Assembly (NCBI RefSeq): GCF_019219825.1 | Contig: NZ_JAHUXH010000006.1 | Span: 248,001-312,000, forward strand | Reading direction: 5' to 3' | Origin: Streptomyces sp. TRM70350 | GTDB lineage: Bacteria > Actinomycetota > Actinomycetes > Streptomycetales > Streptomycetaceae | DNA length: 64,000 bases | Shown here: positions 32,505-41,371 of the stretch, piece after piece | How the letters are laid out: every line of letters begins with the position of its first letter | Numbering within the stretch: position 1 is the first letter of the stretch | Translations under genes and position numbers: made by a program | The notes under the pieces: generated by a model | Databases searched by the model: none | What the model was told of the DNA's origin: nothing | The model's input: only the letters and a program-made list of their open reading frames with translations

Positions 32505-32978
32505 ATGACCGCGCTCAATCGTGTCCCGTCGCTCATGGTCCGGGCCGGTACGGCCTCGGCCCTCACCCTCGCCGCGGTGGGCGGCTCCGTCGTGGCTCCG
32601 GGCTTCGCCTCGGAGGCCGAGGCGGCCACGCCGGCGAAGAAGGCGCTCCAAGTCGCCGCTTCGAAAAAGGGCTCCCCGTACAGGTGGGGCGCCACCGGAC
32701 CGCGCAGGTTCGACTGCTCGGGGCTGACGCTGTACTCGTACAAGAAGGCGGGCAAGAAGCTGCCCCGGACGGCCGCCCAGCAGTACAACAAGACCCGCCA
32801 CATCTCGGCCAAGAACCGCAAGGCCGGCGACCTCGTGTTCTTCCACTCGGGGTCGAACGTGTACCACGTCGGGATCTACGCCGGAAAGGGCAAGATCTGG
32901 CACGCCCCGAAGACCGGGGACGTGGTGCGGCTGCAGAAGATCTGGACGAAGAGCGTCTGGTACGGCCGGGTCAAGTGA
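32505..32978 (+). CDS. Secreted NlpC/P60 peptidoglycan hydrolase
   Basis: The 157-residue protein has a signal peptide (about 1-40; LTLAAVGGSVVAPGF, cleavage after SEAEA) and then a single NlpC/P60 endopeptidase domain: Cys71 in RRFDCSGLTLYSY, His121 in VYHVGIYAG and His133 in WHAPKTG form the catalytic triad. It cuts stem-peptide bonds outside the membrane. The start ATG at 32505 gives the signal peptide directly; the frame upstream is riboswitch. Expression is probably controlled by c-di-AMP, linking wall turnover to turgor or development. Confidence 0.93.
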   Translation: MTALNRVPSLMVRAGTASALTLAAVGGSVVAPGFASEAEAATPAKKALQVAASKKGSPYRWGATGPRRFDCSGLTLYSYKKAGKKLPRTAAQQYNKTRHISAKNRKAGDLVFFHSGSNVYHVGIYAGKGKIWHAPKTGDVVRLQKIWTKSVWYGRVK

Positions 32979-33038
32979 CCCTCGGGTGGCGGTGGCGGCG
33001 CCCCGACGGGCCGTCACCGCCCCACCCGTGACGCCGGC

Positions 33039-33653
33039 TCAGCCCGCTTCCAGCAGCAGGGTCGCGCCGAGGACCGTCAGCGCGGCGCCCGTGACGCCCT
33101 CCAGGGCACGGGCGACGCGCGGCCTGCGCAGCCATCGGCCGAGCCGGTCCACCAGCAGGGCCACCGCCGGGAACCACACCAGGGCGAGGGCCACGACGAT
33201 GAGCGCCAGCAGCAGGGTGCGGGGCAGCGCCGGGGCGCCCGCCGGGACGAACTGCGGCAGGAGACTGAGGAAGGTCACCGGCGCCTTCGGGTTCAGCGCG
33301 TTGGTGACGAAGCCCTGGCGCAGCGGGTGCGGCGCGGCCGGGGTCGGCGCCTCGCCGACGGCGGTACGGGGTCGTCGTACCGACCACAGGGTCCGGATCC
33401 CGAGACAGAGCACATAGGCGCCCCCGGCCAGTTGCAGCGCCCGGAACAGCGCGGGCACGGCGGCCAGCACCGCCGCGACACCGGCCACGGCCAGCGCGGT
33501 GTGCAGCAGCAGCCCGCCCGTGATCCCCAGCGCGCACGCCACGCCCGCCCGGCGGGAGATCAGGGCGTTGCGGACGACGACGGTGAAGTCCGCGCCCGGC
33601 ATGGCGACCATGCCCGCGGCGACTCCGGTGAAGGCGATGAGCTGAGCGTCCAT
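33039..33653 (-). CDS. LysE/RhtB family amino acid exporter
   Basis: The 204-residue membrane protein has about six helices and the family motifs GMVAMPGADFTVVVRNALIS near the N terminus and GFVTNALNPKAPVTFLSLLPQF in the middle. It exports amino acids or related small metabolites. It is divergent from a LysR regulator, as in the lysE-lysG pair. The ATG at 33653 gives the usual N terminus (MDAQLIAFTGVAAG). Substrate is not evident. Confidence 0.9.
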   Translation of the reverse strand: MDAQLIAFTGVAAGMVAMPGADFTVVVRNALISRRAGVACALGITGGLLLHTALAVAGVAAVLAAVPALFRALQLAGGAYVLCLGIRTLWSVRRPRTAVGEAPTPAAPHPLRQGFVTNALNPKAPVTFLSLLPQFVPAGAPALPRTLLLALIVVALALVWFPAVALLVDRLGRWLRRPRVARALEGVTGAALTVLGATLLLEAG

Positions 33654-33758
33654 GACGTCATAGGCTGCCGCGAGCGGGCCTTCAGCAGGTATTTCGAATA
33701 ACCTGGGTGAGCCTAAAGCATTGCTTTCGTCTCCGTCTGTGAGCATCCCTGGAGAGGC

Positions 33759-34682
33759 ATGTACGACCCGACGCGGCTCGCCGCGCTGGTGGCGGTCGCC
33801 GAGGCCGGGTCGATCACCCGGGCCGCCGAGCGGCTCGGCTACACCCCACCCGCGCTGTCCCAGCAACTGGCGAAGCTGGAGCGGGAGGCGGGCGCGGCAC
33901 TGCTCGTACGGCACCATCGGGGGGCGCGGCTGACGGCCGCGGGCGAGTTGCTGGCGGCGCGGGCCCGTACGGTGCTGGACGAGCTGGAGCGGGCGCGCCA
34001 CGAACTGGCGCGGCTGACCGGGCTCACCGGCGGCACGCTCCGGGTCGGCACCTTCCAGACCGCGGGGATCCATCTGCTGCCGCCGGTGCTCAGCGCGTTC
34101 CGCCGGGCGCATCCGGACGTGGAGCTGACCGTCGCGGACTACGAACCGCCGGCCGGGGTCGCGGCGGTGGCCGCGGGCGAGGTGGATCTGGCGCTGACGC
34201 ACACCTACGAGCCGGCCGATCCGGTGCCGCTGCCCTCATCGGTCGGTGCGGAGCCGCTGCTGGTCGAGGAGCTGGTACTGGTGACCGCGCCGGGGCACGC
34301 CCTCGGCGGCGGTGGCTCACGGCTGCCGCTGGCCGAGCTCGCCGGGCAGCCGCTGATCAGCATGGCGCCGGACCATCCGGCCCGGCAGGGGGTGGAGGCG
34401 GCGCTGGCCCGCGCCGGGGCGGCGCCGTCGGTGGTCGTCGCCACGCCGGGGTACGCCCTGGTGTGCGCGCTGGTCAGTGCGGGGCTCGGGGTGGCGGTCG
34501 TACCCGAGATGGTGGCGCGCACGGCGGTCACACCGGTCGGAACGCGGCTGCTGTCGGCGGGCGAGCTGCGCCGGACGATCTCGGTCGTCCACCGCGCCGG
34601 TGAGACGGTTCCCGCGGCGGACGCCTTCCGCGCCCTGCTGCGCGGCACGTTCGGCCGGGCCCAGCAACCTGCGCGGACCTGA
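33759..34682 (+). CDS. LysR family transcriptional regulator
   Basis: The 307-residue protein has a winged helix-turn-helix (about 1-60; LAALVAVAEAGSITRAAERL, YTPPALSQQLAKLEREAG) and a periplasmic-binding-like effector domain (about 88-300). It is divergent from the LysE-type exporter, so it probably activates export when the exported amino acid accumulates. Its stop codon lies inside the first copy of a 64-bp repeat. Confidence 0.92.
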   Translation: MYDPTRLAALVAVAEAGSITRAAERLGYTPPALSQQLAKLEREAGAALLVRHHRGARLTAAGELLAARARTVLDELERARHELARLTGLTGGTLRVGTFQTAGIHLLPPVLSAFRRAHPDVELTVADYEPPAGVAAVAAGEVDLALTHTYEPADPVPLPSSVGAEPLLVEELVLVTAPGHALGGGGSRLPLAELAGQPLISMAPDHPARQGVEAALARAGAAPSVVVATPGYALVCALVSAGLGVAVVPEMVARTAVTPVGTRLLSAGELRRTISVVHRAGETVPAADAFRALLRGTFGRAQQPART

Positions 34683-34852
34683 GGCCCCCGCCTCGTACGC
34701 GGCGCTCCCGGCCCACCAGACCGAACCACCCAAGGCCCAGACCTGAGACCCCCGCCCCCGCCGCACCGCGCCCCGCCCACCAGACCGAACCACCCAAGGC
34801 CCAAACCTGAGACCCCACCCCACCGCACCGCGCCCCGCCCCGCCCCGCCCCG
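34679..34852. repeat. 64-bp imperfect tandem duplication plus CCCCG run
   Basis: CCACCAGACCGAACCACCCA occurs at 34713 and again 64 bp later, with related flanks beginning CCTGAG at 34679, 34743 and 34806. The last part degenerates into repeated CGCCC units. The first copy overlaps the LysR stop. No gene is present; the C-rich strand may terminate transcription. Confidence 0.6.
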
Positions 34853-34962
34853 CAGACAAAACCACCCCGCCCAAGCACCGACGACACCAGCTGCGCAACG
34901 CGCCCGTGGCCACGGCTACGAGGGGGTGCCCCTCGCAAGGCGCCGCACACCCGCCCCGGAAG

Positions 34963-35421
34963 CTACGGCTCCTGCGTGCCCGCCGCCGGTACCGGCCCCG
35001 CCCGCACCGTCCACGGGAGCTCGATGGAGACTGTCTTGCCGCCCTCGCGGGTCGGGCGGACTCTCAGGCGGCCGCCGCACTCGGCGGTCAGCCAGCGGAT
35101 GATGACCAGGCCGCGGCCGTTGTCCTGCTGGACGGCGGCCGGAAGCCGCTTGGGGAGGCGCGGGTGACTGTCGGTCACCCCGATGCGGAGCTGTTCGTCG
35201 CGGTCGAGCTCCATGGCGACCGTGAAGGTGGGCGACTGGCCGAGGGTGTGCTGAACGGCGTTGGTGGCGAGTTCGGAGACGATGAGCCGGATCGTGTCGG
35301 CCACCTCCGTCTCCGGTGGCAGACCCCATTCCGCCAGGGTGCTGACCACGTAGGTGCGGGCGGTGGAGACCGAGGCGGGATCGCTCGGCAGAGTGACGGA
35401 TGCTTCCAGGTGGTCTGCCAT
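34963..35421 (-). CDS. HATPase_c_2 (RsbW-like) ATP-binding protein
   Basis: The 152-residue protein is a stand-alone histidine-kinase-type ATPase: RLIVSELATNAVQHTLGQSP is the N box and QQDNGRGLVIIRWLTAECGG the G box. The ATG at 35421 (MADHLEASVTLPSD) gives the family length. It is divergent from an XRE-DUF5753 gene that is followed by DUF397, making a second complete three-gene module in this window. It may phosphorylate an unseen STAS-domain partner or hold a sigma factor. Confidence 0.88.
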   Translation of the reverse strand: MADHLEASVTLPSDPASVSTARTYVVSTLAEWGLPPETEVADTIRLIVSELATNAVQHTLGQSPTFTVAMELDRDEQLRIGVTDSHPRLPKRLPAAVQQDNGRGLVIIRWLTAECGGRLRVRPTREGGKTVSIELPWTVRAGPVPAAGTQEP

Positions 35422-35545
35422 GGCGACGTCGTCCCTTCCCACGGGACCGCAGTCCGACACGGAGCGGATGGTTCGAGTACGGTCCCGGACTGGTGCTTCG
35501 TCGCCAGAGTGCCACTCATGGGCCGTTAGCGGTGGCGATCCACCA

Positions 35546-35561
35546 AGATATGCATATATCT
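35546..35561. promoter_or_regulatory. AT-rich inverted repeat AGATAT-N4-ATATCT
   Basis: A 6-bp inverted repeat, entirely AT-rich in the arms, lies between the divergent HATPase and XRE genes, 72 nt before the XRE start. Against about 70% GC background it stands out as the probable promoter/operator of the module. Confidence 0.5.
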
Positions 35562-35632
35562 GTCGCTCGAAGCGGTGAACTCTGCGACGGCAGAGCGTAT
35601 TTGGGCGGCTCGGAAGGAGTAGGGAGTAGCCC

Positions 35633-36493
35633 ATGCAGCACGGTCCCGCGGTGCGCCGCCGGAAACTGGGCGCCGAATTACGCACACTGCGAGGCCGCGC
35701 GGGCCTCACAAGCGGTGAGGCGGCCCGGCTGGTGGGCTGGCACCAGTCGAAAGTGAGCCGGATCGAGACCGGCGCCAGCGGCGTGAAACCGGCCGATGTG
35801 CGGTTACTCCTGGATGCCTACGGGGTGGACGACGCCCAACTCCGGGACCTCCTGCTGGCATTGGCGGGCTCCGGCGGCGGCCACGGCCGCGACCACTGGT
35901 GGCACGCCTACAAGGGGGTGCTGCCACCCACCTACCGGGACTTCATCAGCCTGGAGTCGCAGGCCGGCACCATGCGCACGCTGGAGACCTCGGTGGTCCC
36001 GGGCCTGCTCCAGACCCCCGAGTACGCCCGCGCCGTGACCCACGCCGCGGTGGAGGGCCTGGACGAGGACCGCCTGGACGCCCTGGTGGAGGTACGTCTG
36101 GCCAGGCAGGACGTGCTGCGTTCGCACCCTCCGCTGGAGCTGAGCGCGGTGCTCGACGAAGCGGTGCTGCGCCGGGAGGTCGGCGGGCCGGAGGTGATGG
36201 CGCGGCAGCTGGAGCGGCTGGTGGACGCGGCCAGGCTGCCGCAAGTGCGACTCCAGGTTCTGCCCTTCGCGGCAGGGGCGCACATCGGCGTCACCGGACC
36301 TTTCGTTATCTTCTCATTTTCGAGCACTTCTGATCTGGATGTTGTTGTTCTCGACCACTTGACGAGTAGCCTCTACCTCGAACGGAAAGAAGACGTAGAG
36401 GCCTACACCGAGGCCTTCAACGCCCTTCAGTTCCACGCCCTTTCGCCCGAGGAATCGTTGGACTACATCGCCGTGATAGGTGACGGCGTGTAA
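35633..36493 (+). CDS. XRE-family regulator with DUF5753 domain (WhiJ-like)
   Basis: The 286-residue protein has a helix-turn-helix (about 10-65; LTSGEAARLVGWHQSKVSRI) and a DUF5753 domain (about 95-280; TSVVPGLLQTPEYARAV, LSAVLDEAVLRREV, LPQVRLQVLPF). The ATG has GGAGTAGGGAG upstream. DUF397 follows after 9 nt. The protein is a paralogue of the one at 20654-21529 but clearly diverged, so the two modules are not a recent duplication. Confidence 0.92.
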   Translation: MQHGPAVRRRKLGAELRTLRGRAGLTSGEAARLVGWHQSKVSRIETGASGVKPADVRLLLDAYGVDDAQLRDLLLALAGSGGGHGRDHWWHAYKGVLPPTYRDFISLESQAGTMRTLETSVVPGLLQTPEYARAVTHAAVEGLDEDRLDALVEVRLARQDVLRSHPPLELSAVLDEAVLRREVGGPEVMARQLERLVDAARLPQVRLQVLPFAAGAHIGVTGPFVIFSFSSTSDLDVVVLDHLTSSLYLERKEDVEAYTEAFNALQFHALSPEESLDYIAVIGDGV

Positions 36494-36502
36494 GGAGGCA
36501 CC

Positions 36503-36724
36503 ATGACCGCTCTGCCTCGGAACGTACCTTCCAGTACTCAACTGCTCGGTGTGCACTGGCTGCGCAGCAGCTACAGCACCGGCGCGAACAACTGCGTCGA
36601 GACGGCCCGGCCGGCCCTTGGCCCGTGGGCCGGACTGCTCGCCGTACGCGACTCCAAGGACCCGGCCGGACCCGCGCTGCTCTTCTCCCGCGAGAGCTGG
36701 GCGGGGTTCACGGCTCACCTCTGA
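36503..36724 (+). CDS. DUF397 protein
   Basis: A 73-residue DUF397 protein (WLRSSYSTGANNCVETARPA, VRDSKDPAGPALLFSRESW). A strong AAGGAGG overlaps the XRE stop and lies 6 nt before the ATG. It is the small partner of the XRE regulator in this module and carries the canonical W(R)SSYS-x(3)NCVE motif, which the 20.4-kb copy has lost in part. Confidence 0.92.
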   Translation: MTALPRNVPSSTQLLGVHWLRSSYSTGANNCVETARPALGPWAGLLAVRDSKDPAGPALLFSRESWAGFTAHL

Positions 36725-36790
36725 GGGTCTGAACCTGGATCGTCCCTGATCAGTTCTCCAGAGCGCGATGCACGGCCGTGGTTCGCCGAC

Positions 36791-37918
36791 TCATGGTCGC
36801 GTGTCGCCGATGACACGTACAGCGCGTTCGATCTGGTCCCCGGAGAGGTCCGCGCGGGCCGTCAGCCGCAGCCGGGAGATGCCGTCGGGCACGGAAGGAG
36901 GTCGGAAACAGCCCACGGCGAGCCCCTCGGCACGGCAGTCGGCCGCCCAGCGCACGGCGCTCTCCGGGGACGGCGCGCGGACGGAGACGACGGCCGCGTC
37001 CGGCCGTACCGCCTGAAGGCCCAGGGCCGTCAGCCGCGTGTGCAGCTCGCCCGCCACCGCGCGGGCCCGCGCCGCCCGCTCCGGTTCACCGCGCAGCAGC
37101 CGCAGGGCCGCGAGTGCCGCGCCCGCGGCGGCGGGGGCCAGACCGGTGTCGAAGATGAACGTCCGGGCCGCGTTGACCAGATGGTCGATCACTCGCGCCG
37201 GGCCGAGCACGGCGCCGCCCTGGCTGCCCAGCGACTTGGACAGCGTGACCGTGACGACCACGTCGTCCGCGCCCGCGAGCCCCGCCGCGTACGGGGCGCC
37301 CCGGCCGCCGTCGCCGAGCACACCGAGGCCATGGGCGTCGTCCACGACCAGCCCCGCGCCCTGCTCCCGGCACACCTGAGCCAGGGCGGCGAGCGGGGCC
37401 GCGTCGCCGTCGACCGAGAAGACCGTGTCGGACACGGCGACGGCCGGGCCGTCGTGCGTCTGGAGGGCCTTGCGCACCGCGTCCGGGGCGGCGTGCGCGA
37501 CGACCTGGGTGGTGCCGCGGGCCAGTCGGCAGCCGTCGATCAGCGAGGCGTGGTTGCCCGCGTCGGAGACGATCAGCGAGCCGTGCGGCGCCAGCGCGGT
37601 GACCGCGGCGAGGTTGGCGGCGTAACCGGAGGAGAAGACCAGCGCCGCCTCGAAGCCGCAGAATCCGGCCAGCTCGCGTTCGAGTTCCGCGTGCAGTTCG
37701 GTGCTGCCGGTGACGAGCCGGGAGCCGGTCGCCCCGCCGCCCCACCTCCGCGCGGCCCGCGCGGCGCCCTCGGTGACCTCGGGGTGCCGGGCCAGACCGA
37801 GGTAGTCGTTGCTCGCCAGGTCCAGCAGCGGAGAGTCGGCCGGGCGGGGACGCAGGGTCCGTACGAGTCCGGCGCGGCGGCGCAGCTCCGCCTGCTCGTC
37901 GATCCAGCCGAACGCCAT
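36791..37918 (-). CDS. bioF: 8-amino-7-oxononanoate synthase
   Basis: Condenses pimeloyl thioester with L-alanine in the first committed biotin step. The 375-residue PLP enzyme shows LLDLASNDYLGLARHP, GSTELHAELERELAGF, VVDDAHGLGVLG and the Schiff-base lysine Lys228 in TVTLSKSLGSQGG. It is divergent from bioB, with a 155-bp control region between. The C-terminal region (about 310-360) is typical alpha-oxoamine synthase. Confidence 0.94.
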   Translation of the reverse strand: MAFGWIDEQAELRRRAGLVRTLRPRPADSPLLDLASNDYLGLARHPEVTEGAARAARRWGGGATGSRLVTGSTELHAELERELAGFCGFEAALVFSSGYAANLAAVTALAPHGSLIVSDAGNHASLIDGCRLARGTTQVVAHAAPDAVRKALQTHDGPAVAVSDTVFSVDGDAAPLAALAQVCREQGAGLVVDDAHGLGVLGDGGRGAPYAAGLAGADDVVVTVTLSKSLGSQGGAVLGPARVIDHLVNAARTFIFDTGLAPAAAGAALAALRLLRGEPERAARARAVAGELHTRLTALGLQAVRPDAAVVSVRAPSPESAVRWAADCRAEGLAVGCFRPPSVPDGISRLRLTARADLSGDQIERAVRVIGDTRP

Positions 37919-37985
37919 GGGGTTTAGCCCTCCGGTGTTTTTGTAGGCAATGAACAGACCCTAGCGGGACCCAACGCAGCTCAGG

Positions 37986-38003
37986 GTGTGGCAATACCCA
38001 CAC
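37986..38003. promoter_or_regulatory. Inverted repeat GTGTGG-N6-CCACAC between bioF and bioB
   Basis: A perfect 6-bp inverted repeat with a 6-nt spacer lies midway between the divergent biotin genes, 68 nt from each start. It is a candidate operator or promoter element for biotin control. I do not see the TGAAC-type site described for BioQ. Confidence 0.4.
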
Positions 38004-38073
38004 GTCGACGGCCCAGGGTTGTGCGAAGTCTCCTCTTGGCCTGAGGTGGTGCATTAGGACAGGATCAGCTTCC

Positions 38074-39246
38074 ATGGACCTGCTGAACACGCTGGTGGAC
38101 AAGGGGCTTCGGCGCGAGACGCCGACCCGCGAGGAAGCACTGGCCGTCCTCGCCACTTCCGACGACGACGTGCTCGATGTGGTGGCCGCGGCCGGCAAGG
38201 TGCGCCGCCACTGGTTCGGCCGTCGGGTGAAGCTGAACTATCTCGTCAACCTCAAGTCGGGGCTGTGCCCCGAGGACTGCTCGTACTGCTCCCAACGCCT
38301 CGGCTCCAAGGCCGACATCCTCAAGTACACCTGGCTGAAGCCCGACGAGGCCTCCCAGGCGGCGGCCGCCGGGCTCGCGGGCGGCGCCAAGCGGGTCTGT
38401 CTGGTGGCCAGCGGGCGCGGCCCGACCGACCGGGACGTCGACCGGGTCTCCGAGACCATCCGGGCGATCAAGGAGCAGAACGAGGGCGTCGAGGTGTGCG
38501 CCTGCCTCGGGCTGCTCTCCGAGGGCCAGGCGGAGCGGCTGCGCGACGCCGGCGCGGACGCCTACAACCACAACCTCAACACGTCCGAGGGGACGTACGC
38601 GGACATCACGACCACGCACACGTACGCCGATCGGGTGGACACGGTCCAGAAGGCGCACGCGGCCGGGCTGTCGGCCTGCTCCGGTCTGATCGCCGGGATG
38701 GGCGAGAGCGACGAGGACCTGGTCGACGTCGTGTTCGCGCTGCGTCAGCTGGACCCGGACTCGGTGCCGGTCAACTTCCTGATCCCGTTCGAGGGCACCC
38801 CGCTCGCCAAGGAGTGGCACCTCACCCCGCAGCGCTGTCTGCGGATCCTGGCGATGGTGCGGTTCGTGTGCCCGGACGTCGAGGTGCGCATCGCGGGCGG
38901 CCGCGAGGTCCATCTGCGCTCGATGCAGCCCCTCGCCCTGCATCTGGCCAACTCCATCTTCCTCGGCGACTACCTCACCAGCGAGGGCCAGGCGGGCAAG
39001 GCCGACCTGGAGATGATCGCGGACGCCGGGTTCGAGGTGGAGGGCACCGACCAGGTGACGCTGCCGGAGCACCGGGCGGGCGGCGGGTGCGGTACCCACA
39101 AGAGCGCCGAAGGTGCCGGGTGCGGGTCGCACGAGGGGGGCGGAGTCTGCGGCTCCGCGTCCGCCCCGCAGACCGCCGAGCCGCGTACGGACCTGGTCGC
39201 CGTACGCCGCCGGGGTGCCGGAACGGACCTCGCGCCCAATGCCTGA
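38074..39246 (+). CDS. bioB: Biotin synthase
   Basis: A radical-SAM enzyme that inserts sulfur into dethiobiotin. The 390-residue protein has the cluster-binding CX3CX2C motif CPEDCSYC (Cys65, Cys69, Cys72), [10 protein letters not shown] and [11 protein letters not shown], and [17 protein letters not shown]. After the conserved core it carries a C-terminal extension of about 50 residues with a Cys/His/Gly-rich patch ([20 protein letters not shown]). The stop overlaps bioA by 8 nt, so bioB-bioA-bioD form one translationally coupled operon. Confidence 0.95.
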   Translation: MDLLNTLVDKGLRRETPTREEALAVLATSDDDVLDVVAAAGKVRRHWFGRRVKLNYLVNLKSGLCPEDCSYCSQRLGSKADILKYTWLKPDEASQAAAAGLAGGAKRVCLVASGRGPTDRDVDRVSETIRAIKEQNEGVEVCACLGLLSEGQAERLRDAGADAYNHNLNTSEGTYADITTTHTYADRVDTVQKAHAAGLSACSGLIAGMGESDEDLVDVVFALRQLDPDSVPVNFLIPFEGTPLAKEWHLTPQRCLRILAMVRFVCPDVEVRIAGGREVHLRSMQPLALHLANSIFLGDYLTSEGQAGKADLEMIADAGFEVEGTDQVTLPEHRAGGGCGTHKSAEGAGCGSHEGGGVCGSASAPQTAEPRTDLVAVRRRGAGTDLAPNA

Positions 39247-40519
39247 CCTGACCCTGCCCGAGCTGCTGGACCTCGACCGGCGGCACGTCTGGCACCCGTA
39301 CGGCCCCATGCCCGGCCGGCAGGAACCGCTCGTCGTGGAGTCGGCGAGCGGGGTCCGGCTGCGGCTCGCCGACGGCTCGGGCGAGCTGGTCGACGGGATG
39401 TCGTCCTGGTGGTCGGCGATCCACGGCTACAACCACCCGGTGCTGAACGAGGCCGCGCGCGGGCAGTTGGCGCGGATGAGCCACGTGATGTTCGGCGGGC
39501 TCACGCACGAGCCCGCCGTACGGCTCGCGAAGCTCCTTGTCGACATGTCGCCCGACGGTCTGGAGCATGTGTTCCTCGCCGACTCCGGGTCGGTGTCGGT
39601 CGAGGTCGCGATCAAGATGTGCCTGCAGTACTGGCGTTCGCTCGGCCGACCCGAGAAGCGACGCCTGCTCACCTGGCGGGGCGGCTACCACGGCGACACC
39701 TGGCAGCCGATGTCGGTGTGCGACCCCGAGGGCGGCATGCACGAACTGTGGACCGGGGTGCTGCCCCGGCAGGTGTTCGCGGACCCGCCGCCGCCCGCGT
39801 ACGAGGAGTCGTACGCCGACCGGCTGCGCGGCCTGATCGAGCGACACGCGGGCGAACTGGCCGCCGTCGTCGTGGAGCCGGTGGTGCAGGGCGCGGGCGG
39901 CATGCGGTTCCACTCCCCCGCGTATCTGCGAGTGCTGCGCGAGGCGTGCGACGCGCACGACGTGCTGCTGGTGTTCGACGAGATCGCGACCGGGTTCGGC
40001 CGTACGGGTGCGCTGTTCGCGGCGGAGCACGCGGCCGTGACGCCGGACGTCATGTGCGTGGGCAAGGCGCTGACCGGCGGCTACCTGACGATGGCGGCGA
40101 CGCTGTGCACGTCACGGGTGGCCGACGGCATCTCCCGGGGCGAGGTGCCCGTGCTGGCGCACGGGCCGACGTTCATGGGCAATCCGCTGGCGGCGGCCGT
40201 GGCCTGCGCCTCGATCGAGCTGCTGCTCGGCCAGGACTGGCGCACGGAGGTCAAGCGGATCGAGACGGGACTGCGGGAGGGGCTGGCACCGGCCGCGGAC
40301 CTCCCGGGAGTACGCGAGGTACGGGTCCTGGGCGCCATCGGGGTCGTCCAGCTCGACCACGCGGTGGACATGGCGGCGGCGACGCGGGCCGCCGTGCGCG
40401 AGGGCGTGTGGCTGCGGCCGTTCCGCGACCTCGTCTACACCATGCCGCCGTACGTCACGGGCGACGCGGACCTGGCACGGATCGGGCGCGCGGTGTGCGC
40501 GGCCGCGCGGGAGGGATGA
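39239..40519 (+). CDS. bioA: Adenosylmethionine-8-amino-7-oxononanoate aminotransferase
   Basis: Converts 7-keto-8-aminopelargonate to 7,8-diaminopelargonate with SAM as amino donor. The 426-residue class III aminotransferase starts [20 protein letters not shown], has the BioA substrate motif [31 protein letters not shown] and the Schiff-base lysine Lys276 in [10 protein letters not shown]. The ATG at 39239 lies inside bioB; longer upstream readings are bioB in another frame. Confidence 0.95.
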   Translation: MPDLTLPELLDLDRRHVWHPYGPMPGRQEPLVVESASGVRLRLADGSGELVDGMSSWWSAIHGYNHPVLNEAARGQLARMSHVMFGGLTHEPAVRLAKLLVDMSPDGLEHVFLADSGSVSVEVAIKMCLQYWRSLGRPEKRRLLTWRGGYHGDTWQPMSVCDPEGGMHELWTGVLPRQVFADPPPPAYEESYADRLRGLIERHAGELAAVVVEPVVQGAGGMRFHSPAYLRVLREACDAHDVLLVFDEIATGFGRTGALFAAEHAAVTPDVMCVGKALTGGYLTMAATLCTSRVADGISRGEVPVLAHGPTFMGNPLAAAVACASIELLLGQDWRTEVKRIETGLREGLAPAADLPGVREVRVLGAIGVVQLDHAVDMAAATRAAVREGVWLRPFRDLVYTMPPYVTGDADLARIGRAVCAAAREG

Positions 40520-40520
40520 C

Positions 40521-41267
40521 ATGCCGATCCTGGTGATCACGGGGACGGGCACGGAGGTCGGCAAGACGGTCACGACGGCCGCGGTCGCCGCGTCGGCGGT
40601 GGCCGCGGGGCGCTCGGTCGCCGTTCTGAAGGCCGCGCAGACGGGCGTACGACCGGATGAGCGCGGGGACGCCGAGGAGGTCGCGCGGCTGGCGGGACCG
40701 GTCGCGGCGAGCGAACTCGCCCGCTATCCGGAGCCGTTGGCGCCGGGTACCGCGGCGCGGCGGGCCGGGCGGGCGCCGGTGCATCCGCAGGAGATCGCGG
40801 AGACCGCGGCCAAGCTGGCCACCGAGCACGATCTGGTGCTGGTGGAGGGCGCGGGCGGGCTGCTGGTGCGGTTCGACCCGGCGGGCGGGACCCTGGCGGA
40901 CGCGGCCGAGCTGCTGGCGGCGCCGGTGCTCGTGGTGGCGGCGGCGGGACTGGGCACGCTGAACACTACCGAGCTGACGGCACGTGAAGTACGCCGCCGG
41001 GGGCTCGACTTGCTGGGCGTGGTGATCGGCAGCTGGCCCACCGAGCCGGACCTGGCCTCGCGCTGCAATCTGGCGGATCTGCCGGAGGTGGCGTGCGCGC
41101 CGCTACTGGGAGCGCTTCCGGACGGGGCGGGGGCGCTGGCGCCGGAGGTCTTCCGGGCGGCGGCGCCGGGGTGGCTGGCGCCGCGGCTGGACGGGACGTG
41201 GGACGCGGAGGCGTTCCGGGTTGCGGAGCGGCCCGGTCCGTTGAAGGACGCCGGAACGGCGTCGTAG
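40521..41267 (+). CDS. bioD: Dethiobiotin synthetase
   Basis: Closes the ureido ring of dethiobiotin using ATP and CO2. The 248-residue protein begins MPILVITGTGTEVGKTVTTA, with the P-loop GTGTEVGKT (8-16), followed by AAQTGVRPDERGD and the EGAGGLLVRFD motif. It starts 1 nt after bioA. Together with bioF and bioB the window encodes steps from pimeloyl thioester to biotin. Confidence 0.95.
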   Translation: MPILVITGTGTEVGKTVTTAAVAASAVAAGRSVAVLKAAQTGVRPDERGDAEEVARLAGPVAASELARYPEPLAPGTAARRAGRAPVHPQEIAETAAKLATEHDLVLVEGAGGLLVRFDPAGGTLADAAELLAAPVLVVAAAGLGTLNTTELTAREVRRRGLDLLGVVIGSWPTEPDLASRCNLADLPEVACAPLLGALPDGAGALAPEVFRAAAPGWLAPRLDGTWDAEAFRVAERPGPLKDAGTAS

Positions 41268-41371
41268 GGAGGCTCACGAGCGCGCGGTGCGGGCGCGTTC
41301 GAAGTCGCGGGGTGCGCGGGGCGTTTCCGGGGGACAATCCCCGTATGGCCCGTCCTGCCCGGGAGGTTTCC

